Of a stretch of 64,000 nt of DNA, positions 29,801 through 38,365 are shown piece by piece (the stretch's first letter is position 1; each line of letters begins with the position of its first letter). The position numbers and the translations under genes are program-made. Source of the DNA: Pseudomonas massiliensis (GTDB taxonomy: Bacteria; Pseudomonadota; Gammaproteobacteria; Pseudomonadales; Pseudomonadaceae); contig NZ_CCYK01000003.1 of the NCBI RefSeq assembly GCF_000826105.1, positions 62,001 to 126,000 on the forward strand, given 5' to 3'. The notes under the pieces are model-generated. The model was not told the DNA's origin and searched no databases. It was given only the letters and a program-made list of their open reading frames with translations.

Positions 29801-30524
29801 CTTGCAGGCGCTGGTTTGCGAACTGGTAGATGGGGACAACGTGCCACAAATGGCCGCCGCCCGTCTTAAGGCTGATGCTCTGCCTAAATTCCGTGCCTGG
29901 CAGGAAACCTGGGACAAGCAGCGTCGGGAAGATGCCATTGACGCCAAATATGGCGTCAATCAGCCACTATCCGTGGAAGATTCCAGGGATTCTGAGAAGA
30001 AAGCCAAGTACGACTTGGCCTTGGCTCAAGCAAAGCTGGAAAAGGTTGAGCGAGTAGGTGATATTCCTCTGCCTCCTCAATACAAGTCCACCGATTTCCG
30101 TAAGCCCAGCTACTGGCCACTGCGCGGCAAACTGGATGTCCCCAAAGAGCGCTTCTTCTCGCTGCCAGGCTGTGAAAAAGGTGGTGATAGCACGCTTGTC
30201 ATCGGTTGGGCTGGTTTGAACCATTTGCAACGGGCTCAGGCCATTGCAGCTTGGTACCTGGATCGCAAAGAGGGTGAGGGCTGGGAAGCTGAGCGACTGA
30301 TGCCCATGCTGGTGGCGCTAGATGAGTTGATCCCCTGGTTAAAGCAATGGCACAACGAAGTGGATCCAGAGTTCGGCGAGCGGATGGGTGATTACTACGA
30401 AGGATTCCTGCTCGAAGAACTGCGTAATCTCGAGATTACTCGGGCTGATCTTTTGAGCTGGCAGCCGGCTGCAGTGGCTGGGAAACGTGGCGGTCGTAAA
30501 AAGAAAGTGGCCGAGCAGAACTGA
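26826..30524 (+). CDS. pglX: PglX, BREX type 2 adenine-specific DNA methyltransferase
   Basis: 1,232 aa from GTG 26826, chosen because AAGGA lies 7 bp upstream and the protein then begins MINRADLLKNLQSLLPHIEK, the family's usual N-terminus. Motif I is LIDPTCGSGHFLL (about residues 237-249) and motif IV is VVGNPPYI (about 369-376), typical of N6-adenine methyltransferases. BREX PglX marks host DNA so the system can tell self from phage. The long C-terminal part should be the target-recognition and BREX-specific region. It lies 61 bp after pglW. Confidence 0.94.
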   Translation: MINRADLLKNLQSLLPHIEKDILAYSESNAELSDHLQSEYRAAVEAERTAEHFVSWREAQITQAAVAWVLTCVFVRFLEDNGLLNEPVLAGPVSDAQGRNALQQAKERMVAYFNENPTFEERHYLLDLFAELEKYPVIAELLDHRHNPLWQIPVSADGAKRLIDFFQKIDADSGEILHDFTDREWDTRFLGDLYQDLSESVRKRYALLQTPEFVESFILDYTLEPAIQTFGLPGLRLIDPTCGSGHFLLTTFERVFNQWLKREPGTNTRELAQRALDVVHGTDINPYAIAICRFRLLIAAMKAAGSSKIKDAPSFHFNLACGDSLLHGRRFEWQGQGIQGGLLDEEKRHVYEVEDPEKLNRILGQRYHVVVGNPPYITVKDKALNQAYRDKYPTCHRKYSLGAPFTERFFDLALYPESNQPAGFMGMITANSFMKREFGKKLIEDYLPRKDLTHVIDTSRAYIPGHGTPTVILFARNQSPKLDVIRAVLGIRGEPGTPENAAQGKVWSSIVDLMPKGSGQNEFVTVLDQERSLFQSHPWSVGGGGAAELKALMDESSQTLLSDVQDAIGVFGMTNADEVMFSSAKDFIRKNVEFDLYRPICLGDSIRDWSAEEKYHALFPYSADGELLDVALTEGFRKWVWPNKNNLGNRATFGKQTYFAEGRPWWAWHQVTLDRLVSPLTITYAFVATHNHFVLDRGGKVFNRSAPVIKLPKNTGEAEHFALLGLLNSSAGMFWMKQVFHGKGQGGVGQESRAEWEEFHEFTGTGLKKFPVPEDSARVVEKLSERLDTLGRELRAHAPQAYLDISDSDLGEALNNAQVEEGRLWARMIALQEELDWYVYSLYGLTAEANYYQSEMLEVNLGERAFEIHLARKMAAGEAESTWFERHGSTPITEIPEHWPADYKALVERRLQAIEENPWIKLVERSEYKRRWNRDNWETRLQVALKEWLLDRLEQACRAPELKTCAQLADRLRSDADAVRVAELYCGVNLLDLQALVCELVDGDNVPQMAAARLKADALPKFRAWQETWDKQRREDAIDAKYGVNQPLSVEDSRDSEKKAKYDLALAQAKLEKVERVGDIPLPPQYKSTDFRKPSYWPLRGKLDVPKERFFSLPGCEKGGDSTLVIGWAGLNHLQRAQAIAAWYLDRKEGEGWEAERLMPMLVALDELIPWLKQWHNEVDPEFGERMGDYYEGFLLEELRNLEITRADLLSWQPAAVAGKRGGRKKKVAEQN

Positions 30525-30540
30525 TTCTGGGGTTTGACGC

Positions 30541-33500
30541 ATGACATTGATTAAAGAGCTGATCGAGATCCCAGAAAAGGTTCAACGGGGTGATTTCGTT
30601 CTTAACCTGTCCAGTGGTTTGGCTGATACAGCTATCAGCCAAACGCTCGAGCAGTATGTGGTGACGCCGCAGCTGCAGCGCTCGTTCGACGATGCCTTGA
30701 GCTTTATCAAGAGCACCGTGGTGGGCAACCAGAACCGTCAGAAGGGCGCTTACCTTCACGGCAGCTTCGGTAGCGGTAAGTCGCACTTTATGGCGGTGCT
30801 GCACCTGCTTTTGCAGGGTAATCCCCAAGCCCGGGCGATTAATGAGCTGGCGCCGGCTGTAGCTAAGCATGATGAGTGGCTGCAGCAAACCAACATCCTG
30901 CTGGTGCCCTACCACATGATCGGTGCCGCTAGCATTGAGGCGGGTGTGTTGGGTGGCTACGCGCGACATATCAAGCACCTGCACCCAGATGCACCGGTCC
31001 CCGGTTTCTACATGAGTGACCGGTTGTTTCGTGATGCGCGGCAACTACGCAGCAATATGGGTGATGCGAATTTCTTCGCCACATTGAACAAAGGAGCTGC
31101 GGCGGCCGAGGATGACGGCTGGGGCGATCTGTCGACTGGTTGGGACGCAGCGAGTTTCGATGCAGTGCTGAATGACCAAGCCGGCGCGGACGATAAGGCC
31201 CGTCTGGTCGGAGATCTTATCGGCACCTTCTACAGCTCCATGGCGGATATGGCCAACAGCGAGTTCGGCGGCTACGTCGATTTCGATGAAGGCCTGCGCA
31301 TCATGACGGAGCATGCCAAAGCGCTCGGATACGACGCGGTCATCCTGTTCCTCGATGAGCTGATTCTCTGGCTGGCCAGTCACCTGTCTGACCCGCGCTT
31401 TATCGCCAACAACATTCAGAAAGTGGTGAAGCTGGTTGAAGCCAGCGAGCAGCGTGCGCTGCCCATGGCCAGCTTTATCGCTCGCCAGCGTGATCTGCGT
31501 GAGTTTGTGGGCGATCAGTACAACGGCGCTGAGCAGCAAGCACTGAGTGACTCGCTCAAGTACTGGGATGGTCGCTTCCACACCATCACTCTGGAAGACC
31601 GTAACCTTCCAGTGATCGCTGAGCGTCGCTTGCTCAAGCCGATTAATGCGGCTGCCAAGGCAGAGATCGACAATGCCTTTGCGGCCATGGATGCCGGCTT
31701 GCGCAGCGAGGTGCAGGAAATCCTGCTGACCAACCAGGGTGACCGCGAGATGTTCCGTTCGCTGTATCCCTTTAGTCCTGCTCTGGTGCAGGCACTGGTT
31801 GCGCTTTCTTCCGCTCTTCAGCGTGAGCGTACTGCTCTCAAGGTCATGCTGATGCTGTTGGTCGATCAGCGCGAAACCCTGGAGTTAGGTGGATGCATTC
31901 CGGTCGGTGACCTGTACGACGTGATTGCTTCTGAGGCCGAGCCGTTCTCGGAAGTGATGCGCATGCATTTCGACAATGCTCGCCATCTGTTCGAGCGCAA
32001 GTTGGTGCCGCTGCTGGAGGAAGAGCACAACCTCAGGCTTGATCAGCTGCTGGAGCTGCCAGTCAATGACCCCGGCCGTCGTGCCTTTACCAATGACATG
32101 CGCCTGATTAAAACCTTGTTGCTGTCGGCGCTGGTTCCTGAGGTCGAGTGCTTCAAGCAGCTCACGGCCAACAAGCTCGCTGCGTTGAACCACGGCACCA
32201 TCAAATCACCAATCCCAGGCCGTGAAGCGCAGACAGTTTTGCAGAAGTGCCGCAAATGGGCGGGGCGTGTCGGTGAGATCAAGATCAGTGATGACTCCAA
32301 CCCGGTCATCGCGATTCAGCTTTCAGGCGTAGATACCGAAAGCATTCTTGAACAGGCGAAAATCCATGACAACGATGGCGCGCGCCGTAAGCTGACCAAG
32401 GATTTGCTGTTCGAAGCCTTCGGTGTTCAGGATGATAACCAGCTATTTATCGAGCACCCCTTCGCCTGGCGCGGAACTCGTCGCACCGTTGAGGTGATGT
32501 TCCAGAACATTCGCGAGATTTCTGACTTCACTACCTTTGAGGCGCGGGGTGACGATTGGAAGGTGCTGGTCGACTTTCCCTTTGACCAGGGCAATCACTC
32601 TCCCGCGAGCGATAGGGCACGCATCCAGGAGTACGAAGCCACTGGTAATGGGACACAAACCCTGTGCTGGTTACCGTATTTCTTTAGTCAGTCGGCGCAG
32701 CGTGATCTGGGAACCTTGGTGACGCTTGAGCACGTACTGAAAAGCGAAGATCGCTTCGTCTCCTTCAGTAAGCATCTGAGCCCACTTGAGCGGGCCCAGG
32801 CACGTACGCTTCTCGATAACCAGCGCAGCCAGTTACGCCAGCGTATTCGTGATTACCTCATGGGTGCATTCGGCGCTGCACAACCGATCCCGGGCTCGCT
32901 TGATGATTCGGTACAACTGGACAGCCAGGTTTATTCGCTGGAGCCTGGATTTACCCCGCAGCTGCCGGTGGGCAGTAATCTGCGTGCTGCCTTCGAGCAC
33001 CTGCTTAACCAGGCACTGAGCTTCCAGTATCCAGACCACCCTGAATTTGATGGTGAGGTCAGGCTGGCAGACTTGGGCAAGGTGATGGAGCAGCTGCGTC
33101 GTGCTGTGCATGCCAGTAATGGTCGCATCGATATTGACACGCCGTTGCGCTCGATCATGCGTTCCATTGCTCAGCCATTGAAGCTGGGTGAAATGCACGA
33201 GCGGCATTTCATCTTCAAGGATGATTGGCCGAAGCACATGACTCGTGAGCTGGCCAAGGATGAACATGCCGGGGATCCAGTGACGGTGAAGCGCCTACGT
33301 TCGGCGATTGATCAGCCGACACCCAAAGGGCTACCGGACATTGTGCAGAACCTGCTGATCATGGTGTTTGCCGAGCATGGTCAGTACGCCTTTTCGTTGC
33401 ATGGTCAGGACTATGAGCCGACGCTCAAGGACATGCCGGATAACCTGTTGCTGAGCAAGCAGGATCTGGCTGAGCCGAACATCTGGAAGCTGGGCGTAGA

Positions 33501-34215
33501 TAACGCTTCCGCCATCTTCGGCCTGACGCCTAACAAGCTGCGCACCGCCAACCATCAGAATGCACTGGAAAAAGATATGCAGGATGAGGTTAAGCGTCAG
33601 CTTGGGCATTGTGAGGAACTGGTTACTGAGCTCAGAGCTGCATTGAGCCGGGTTAATCAGGGGACGCAATGCAATCGTCTGCGCAATGCCGAGTATGCAG
33701 TGAGCCTTTTGCAGACCTTACAGGGTAAGCAGGGTGCGGATCTGATCGCTGCGCTGGCAGATATTCAGCCGCCCACCAACGCGATGGCTCTCGCCAAGAG
33801 TATCGTCAGCGCTGCCAGCGTGACCCAGGCAATACAGGACAATAACTGGCAACTGCTGGAAACTGTTTGGAAGTCAGGGCCGGCTGAGGCGTTGCAGATT
33901 AAGCAGCGTGTCAGTGCTGCGCTGACCTCGGACGAGCTTGTCACGGCTTTGGCTCAAGCGCTTCGTCAGGCTCAGTCAGATGCTACATCGCAATTGACGC
34001 GCAACGTGATTCCCCCGGTCATTCAGAACGTGCCGACTGCCGATACCAGTATCAAGGGTGCGGCTGGCAGAAAGGTGCTGGAGCAGGTTCAGCAGAGTGG
34101 GTTGACCAGCAAGCAGGCGCGCAACTTGTTCGCAGAGATTGAGAGCAAATTGCAGGACGGCTATGTGCTGGATGTGAGCTACAGCATTGTGCGCATGGAT
34201 GGGGCAGGGGATTGA
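30541..34215 (+). CDS. pglY: PglY, BREX type 2 P-loop ATPase
   Basis: 1,224-aa protein, ATG 30541, 16 bp after pglX. Walker A GSFGSGKSHFMAVL lies at about residues 76-89, and VILFLDELILWLAS (about 266-279) serves as Walker B. It is the BREX-2 counterpart of BrxC, a large ATPase of the core complex. It ends 4 bp before the pglZ start. Confidence 0.94.
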   Translation: MTLIKELIEIPEKVQRGDFVLNLSSGLADTAISQTLEQYVVTPQLQRSFDDALSFIKSTVVGNQNRQKGAYLHGSFGSGKSHFMAVLHLLLQGNPQARAINELAPAVAKHDEWLQQTNILLVPYHMIGAASIEAGVLGGYARHIKHLHPDAPVPGFYMSDRLFRDARQLRSNMGDANFFATLNKGAAAAEDDGWGDLSTGWDAASFDAVLNDQAGADDKARLVGDLIGTFYSSMADMANSEFGGYVDFDEGLRIMTEHAKALGYDAVILFLDELILWLASHLSDPRFIANNIQKVVKLVEASEQRALPMASFIARQRDLREFVGDQYNGAEQQALSDSLKYWDGRFHTITLEDRNLPVIAERRLLKPINAAAKAEIDNAFAAMDAGLRSEVQEILLTNQGDREMFRSLYPFSPALVQALVALSSALQRERTALKVMLMLLVDQRETLELGGCIPVGDLYDVIASEAEPFSEVMRMHFDNARHLFERKLVPLLEEEHNLRLDQLLELPVNDPGRRAFTNDMRLIKTLLLSALVPEVECFKQLTANKLAALNHGTIKSPIPGREAQTVLQKCRKWAGRVGEIKISDDSNPVIAIQLSGVDTESILEQAKIHDNDGARRKLTKDLLFEAFGVQDDNQLFIEHPFAWRGTRRTVEVMFQNIREISDFTTFEARGDDWKVLVDFPFDQGNHSPASDRARIQEYEATGNGTQTLCWLPYFFSQSAQRDLGTLVTLEHVLKSEDRFVSFSKHLSPLERAQARTLLDNQRSQLRQRIRDYLMGAFGAAQPIPGSLDDSVQLDSQVYSLEPGFTPQLPVGSNLRAAFEHLLNQALSFQYPDHPEFDGEVRLADLGKVMEQLRRAVHASNGRIDIDTPLRSIMRSIAQPLKLGEMHERHFIFKDDWPKHMTRELAKDEHAGDPVTVKRLRSAIDQPTPKGLPDIVQNLLIMVFAEHGQYAFSLHGQDYEPTLKDMPDNLLLSKQDLAEPNIWKLGVDNASAIFGLTPNKLRTANHQNALEKDMQDEVKRQLGHCEELVTELRAALSRVNQGTQCNRLRNAEYAVSLLQTLQGKQGADLIAALADIQPPTNAMALAKSIVSAASVTQAIQDNNWQLLETVWKSGPAEALQIKQRVSAALTSDELVTALAQALRQAQSDATSQLTRNVIPPVIQNVPTADTSIKGAAGRKVLEQVQQSGLTSKQARNLFAEIESKLQDGYVLDVSYSIVRMDGAGD

Positions 34216-34219
34216 GGTG

Positions 34220-37006
34220 ATGTCGATCATGCAGGCGAGCGCGACATTGCCGATGCCGGTGGTGACCCAACTGCAGGCAGTTTTTCAGCGTGACGCTGAG
34301 GCTGACTGCGTGGCATTAGTGTGGCCAAACCCTTTATCGGCTTTAGCTGTAGAACAAGTTGTTGAAGGGCGAAAAGTCAGGGCCATTTACTGCGTCTCTG
34401 AGTTGGCGATGCGCGAGGCCTTGGTCAAGCATCAACAAGATCGAAAGGAAACCTCGGAGCGTCTTGTGCTGCTGTCCGGCTTTGCCGAGACGGATCTGGC
34501 TATGGACGTGCTGGCCAGAATTTGGCGCAACGAGCCTCAGCGGATAAGCCCTTGGAAGACCCTGCAGCAACTGATTCGTGTAAGGGATATTGATCCTCGT
34601 CTAACGCGCAAGCATGGCCGTTGGGTAGCTGAGGCGATGCTCAATGGTGTTGAACGCTATCAGGGGAAAATCAGCTTCGGCGAGATCCTGGATGAGGAGA
34701 CAGCCTGGCGCGCTATCGCCATGGCTCATCTGAACTACCAAGAAGCCACGTTGGATCTGCAGTCGGTATTGAGCTGGAGCACTAAGGGGGATGTCAGTGC
34801 ACTGATTACGGCTCTGCCAGGCGATATTCGAGACAACCTTGGGGATTGGTTGGCCCGCGGCCTGCCCGACACTCATGAGGTGGTATCGACGCTGCTTCTG
34901 AATGATCAGGGGAGTGATCTGCTCGCCGTCGCCTTGGCGTGCTCCGTGCTGTTTTCCTCGGACATTGAACGTCTGCAAGCGCTTGATTTAACCCAGCTGC
35001 ATATCAGTCGTGGGATTTTCCGTGAGCGCTTTTTGGGTGGGAAGAAGATCGAATTCCGAGTCCTGCAGCCGCTTGGCGAGGTCGCAGTTACTCTGGTCAG
35101 GCAGTGGATAGGTGCTCTCGGTTTCCCTAGCTATGCACGCTTCTTGTCGAAAGCAGAGCAGATTCTTGCGAGCTTAGATATGCAGGCTGCCACCGAGCAC
35201 TCGGCACTTTTGCCTTGTGGTTTGCACGCGCGCTTTAGTGCGTTTGCTTCAGCCCTGGGTGTAGCTCTGGACGGCGGCGACTCCATGGCTGCGGAGTCGG
35301 CTTTGCAGCAGATAGAGGGGCATCGTCTGGCTGGCTTGGATCGCTACAGCGAGACTGTTGCTCGGGCCAATATGGCCATGCGCCTTCTACGTTGGCTCAA
35401 GCAGGCGCCGAACGCGGACGGAACTGCAGTTAGCCTGATCGGCGATTACATCGAGCAGGGTGGTTTTTGTGATTGGGCACGAACCGAAATTTGGGCGGGA
35501 GATGCTGAGGAGTCTCTAAGTACGGTCTACCAGAAGCTTTCGCAGCACGTTGGGCGTTACAGGGAACGGCAAAACCAGGCTTTCGGGCAGCAACTGTCAA
35601 GCATCGCTCGGGGTGATCATCTGCCTGCTCGATTCATTCCTGTCGAGCGCGCCCTGGATGATCTGGTTGCACCATTGGCCGAGCAGGGGCAAGTGCTTTT
35701 GCTTGTGCTGGATGGGATGAGCGAAGCCGTCTACCGGCAGTTAAGCGCAGACCTTACTCGTAATCATTGGTTGGAGCTACAGCCCGCTGGCGCACAGGGC
35801 GATGCATGTCTGGTTGCAGCATTGCCCACGGTGACTCAGGTCAGCCGTTGCTCGCTGCTATCGGGGGCTCTGTGTGAGGGCAATGCCAACGACGAGAAGA
35901 AGGCTTTCAGTAGCCACCCGCAGCTAAAAAAGCTGGCCTCCACCAAGTTTCCACCGCAAGTGTTCCATAAGCAGGATTTGTCCCAGTCTGGATCTGGCAG
36001 TTTGCATAGCAACGTTCGGGGGATAATTGCGGGTACAGAGCACCGAGTTCTGGCAGTGGTGATCAACGCCATCGATGATCAGCTGTCCAGTAGCTCGCAA
36101 GTTAAGGTCGACTGGTCGTTTGAAACCGTGGCCTTGCTCCGGCATGTGATGGAGGCTGCTCGCGAGGCTGGCCGTGTGGTGATCATTACCAGTGATCACG
36201 GTCACGTGCTGGATCATGATTCGGTTTACCAGCAGTCAGCCGACGAAAACGGTGAGCGCTATCACCCGGTTGCTCCCGGCATCACGCCCTCTGAGCTGGA
36301 AGTCCAGTTGTCAGGGGAACGTGTCGTGACGGCCAATAAGCAGGTGATCCTGCCTTGGTCAGAACGTCTGCGTTACACCAAAAGTAGGAGCCATGGCTAC
36401 CACGGTGGTGGTTCGCTCCAGGAGGTTGTGATCCCGCTTGGGGTCTATATCAATGCCGCCACGCGGCAAAGGGTAGAGGGTTGGCGTGAGGTGCCTCGAC
36501 GACTGCCAGCCTGGTGGTATTCGACAAAAGCCATTGAGGCAGAAACACCGAGCGCGGTTGATCAGCCCACCGTATCAGTCGAAGCACCCACCAAGAAAGC
36601 AGCTGGCAAGAAGCAGGCTGTGGCTGAGGTTGTCGAGGACATGTTCGGCTTTGCATCGCCAGCGAAAGCCTTGAGCAAAAGCGCTCCGGTGGTCGCTAGC
36701 GATTGGGTTGCTGAGTTGCTCAGTTCGCCGGTCTATGGCCAAGTTCGCGATAGAGCAGGCCGCACAGCGATCAGCGATGAACAAATGCAGACGCTGCTGA
36801 GGCTGCTGGAAAAGCACCGTTGGCAGGTTATGGAGGCGGCGCTTTGTTCTGAGTTGCTGATCCCGAAACTGCGGATTCGAGGGTTCCTCGCGGGAGCACA
36901 GAAACTGCTCAATGTGGATGGCTATCCGATCCTTTCAGTCGAGCGTGATTCCCAGACAGTGCGTTTGAACGTTGCAGATCTGAAGAAGCAGTTTGAAATC
37001 CATTAA
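34220..37006 (+). CDS. pglZ: PglZ, BREX type 2 alkaline-phosphatase-superfamily protein
   Basis: 928 aa from ATG 34220 (GAGGTG immediately upstream, overlapping the pglY stop); the longer frame from 34187 would overlap pglY. The PglZ domain occupies about residues 480-770, with the metal-binding LLLVLDGMSEAVYRQL near 496 and VVIITSDHGHVLDHD near 652-666. PglZ is the signature gene of BREX systems. Downstream SRSHGYHGGGSLQEVVIPLG also fits the family. It is followed after 15 bp by brxD. Confidence 0.95.
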   Translation: MSIMQASATLPMPVVTQLQAVFQRDAEADCVALVWPNPLSALAVEQVVEGRKVRAIYCVSELAMREALVKHQQDRKETSERLVLLSGFAETDLAMDVLARIWRNEPQRISPWKTLQQLIRVRDIDPRLTRKHGRWVAEAMLNGVERYQGKISFGEILDEETAWRAIAMAHLNYQEATLDLQSVLSWSTKGDVSALITALPGDIRDNLGDWLARGLPDTHEVVSTLLLNDQGSDLLAVALACSVLFSSDIERLQALDLTQLHISRGIFRERFLGGKKIEFRVLQPLGEVAVTLVRQWIGALGFPSYARFLSKAEQILASLDMQAATEHSALLPCGLHARFSAFASALGVALDGGDSMAAESALQQIEGHRLAGLDRYSETVARANMAMRLLRWLKQAPNADGTAVSLIGDYIEQGGFCDWARTEIWAGDAEESLSTVYQKLSQHVGRYRERQNQAFGQQLSSIARGDHLPARFIPVERALDDLVAPLAEQGQVLLLVLDGMSEAVYRQLSADLTRNHWLELQPAGAQGDACLVAALPTVTQVSRCSLLSGALCEGNANDEKKAFSSHPQLKKLASTKFPPQVFHKQDLSQSGSGSLHSNVRGIIAGTEHRVLAVVINAIDDQLSSSSQVKVDWSFETVALLRHVMEAAREAGRVVIITSDHGHVLDHDSVYQQSADENGERYHPVAPGITPSELEVQLSGERVVTANKQVILPWSERLRYTKSRSHGYHGGGSLQEVVIPLGVYINAATRQRVEGWREVPRRLPAWWYSTKAIEAETPSAVDQPTVSVEAPTKKAAGKKQAVAEVVEDMFGFASPAKALSKSAPVVASDWVAELLSSPVYGQVRDRAGRTAISDEQMQTLLRLLEKHRWQVMEAALCSELLIPKLRIRGFLAGAQKLLNVDGYPILSVERDSQTVRLNVADLKKQFEIH

Positions 37007-37021
37007 CTACAGGGTATAGGC

Positions 37022-38341
37022 ATGTCGATTAGCCAACAACGTCGTCAGGATATTCTGGACGCTCTGCGGCGTGGAACTGTGCCGCAGTATGGTTTAGATG
37101 CCTTAGCTGTTGGCTTGTTGCCCTTCGAGCGCGCCTTTGATGAGGAGCTGGAAAAGGTCAGTCGAGGCGGGGCGGTATTCAAGGCTATTCGTGGCGAGTA
37201 CGGCAGCGGTAAAACCTTTGCGTCACGTTGGCTCCGTGAAAAAGCACATCGACTCGGCTTTGCCTGCGCCGAGGTACAAATTTCCGAGACTGAGACCCCG
37301 CTTCATCGCTTGGAGACGGTCTATCGGCGTCTGATGGAGCGTTTGACGACGCCAGATATGCCCTCGGGCGCTTTTCAGAATATCGTCGAAGCCTGGTTCT
37401 ACACCCTTGAAGAGGATGTACTGGCCCAGCATGACATCGATCCGAACGACTCCGAGGCGTTGATTGATGCCACTGATTTACTGATGGAAAAGCGCTTGGG
37501 CGAAGTAGTGCGCTCTGCACCTGCATTTGCCTTAACTCTACGTGCCTACCGGAGAGCACTCCTTGAAGGCCAGGAAGAGATCGCCAACGGGCTTTTGGCC
37601 TGGATGGCAGGTCAGCCGAACATTTCTGCTGCGGTTAAGCGCTATGCAATGATCAAGGGCGACATCGATCATTTCGGCGCGTTGAGCTTCCTGCAAGGTG
37701 TTCTAACCATACTCAAGGATTCAGGGCATCCTGGTCTGCTGCTGGTGCTCGACGAGGTTGAAACACTCCAGCGTATGCGCGGAGATGTTCGCGACAAGAG
37801 CCTGAACGCATTGCGTCAGTTGATGGATGAGGTGGACTCTGGGCGATTCCCTGGCCTTTATCTGGTTATCACAGGTACTCCAGCCTTCTACGATGGCCCT
37901 ATGGGTGTCCAGCGGCTGTCTCCTCTCGCTCAACGTCTGGCGGTCGACTTCACCACTGATGCTCGGTTCGATAATCCTCGCGCCGTGCAAATTCGTCTCC
38001 GTGGGTTCAGTCAGGAGTCTCTGGAAGAGGTTGGTCGCAAGGTGCGCAACCTGTATGCCGATAACAGCGTTACGGCTGACCGCATTCTGCGGCTGGCAGA
38101 CGATGATTACATCGCTGAGCTGGCAAAGGCGGTGACCGGTAAGCTGGGCGGCAAGGTCGGAATTGCACCGCGGATTTTCCTGAAAAAGCTGGTGGGTGAG
38201 GTCCTGGATCGTATTGACCAGTTCGAAGACTTCAATCCGCGACAGCACTACGCATTGACCATTTCAGATACCGAGCTGACATCGGTGGAGCGCGCTACCA
38301 GTGCGGCAAGCTCGGTAGATGATATCGAGCTCGATCTTTGA
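37022..38341 (+). CDS. brxD: BrxD, BREX ATP-binding protein (AAA ATPase)
   Basis: 439-aa AAA ATPase: Walker A GEYGSGKTFASRWL near residues 58-71, Walker B GLLLVLDEVETLQRMRG near 239-255, and sensor-like LVITGTPAFYDGP. Matches BrxD of type 2 and type 6 BREX, where it occurs with brxHI. Start ATG 37022 lies shortly after the pglZ stop. Its specific task in BREX is not established. Confidence 0.92.
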   Translation: MSISQQRRQDILDALRRGTVPQYGLDALAVGLLPFERAFDEELEKVSRGGAVFKAIRGEYGSGKTFASRWLREKAHRLGFACAEVQISETETPLHRLETVYRRLMERLTTPDMPSGAFQNIVEAWFYTLEEDVLAQHDIDPNDSEALIDATDLLMEKRLGEVVRSAPAFALTLRAYRRALLEGQEEIANGLLAWMAGQPNISAAVKRYAMIKGDIDHFGALSFLQGVLTILKDSGHPGLLLVLDEVETLQRMRGDVRDKSLNALRQLMDEVDSGRFPGLYLVITGTPAFYDGPMGVQRLSPLAQRLAVDFTTDARFDNPRAVQIRLRGFSQESLEEVGRKVRNLYADNSVTADRILRLADDDYIAELAKAVTGKLGGKVGIAPRIFLKKLVGEVLDRIDQFEDFNPRQHYALTISDTELTSVERATSAASSVDDIELDL

Positions 38342-38365
38342 GCTGCCTGATTGGAGCTTTGCTGC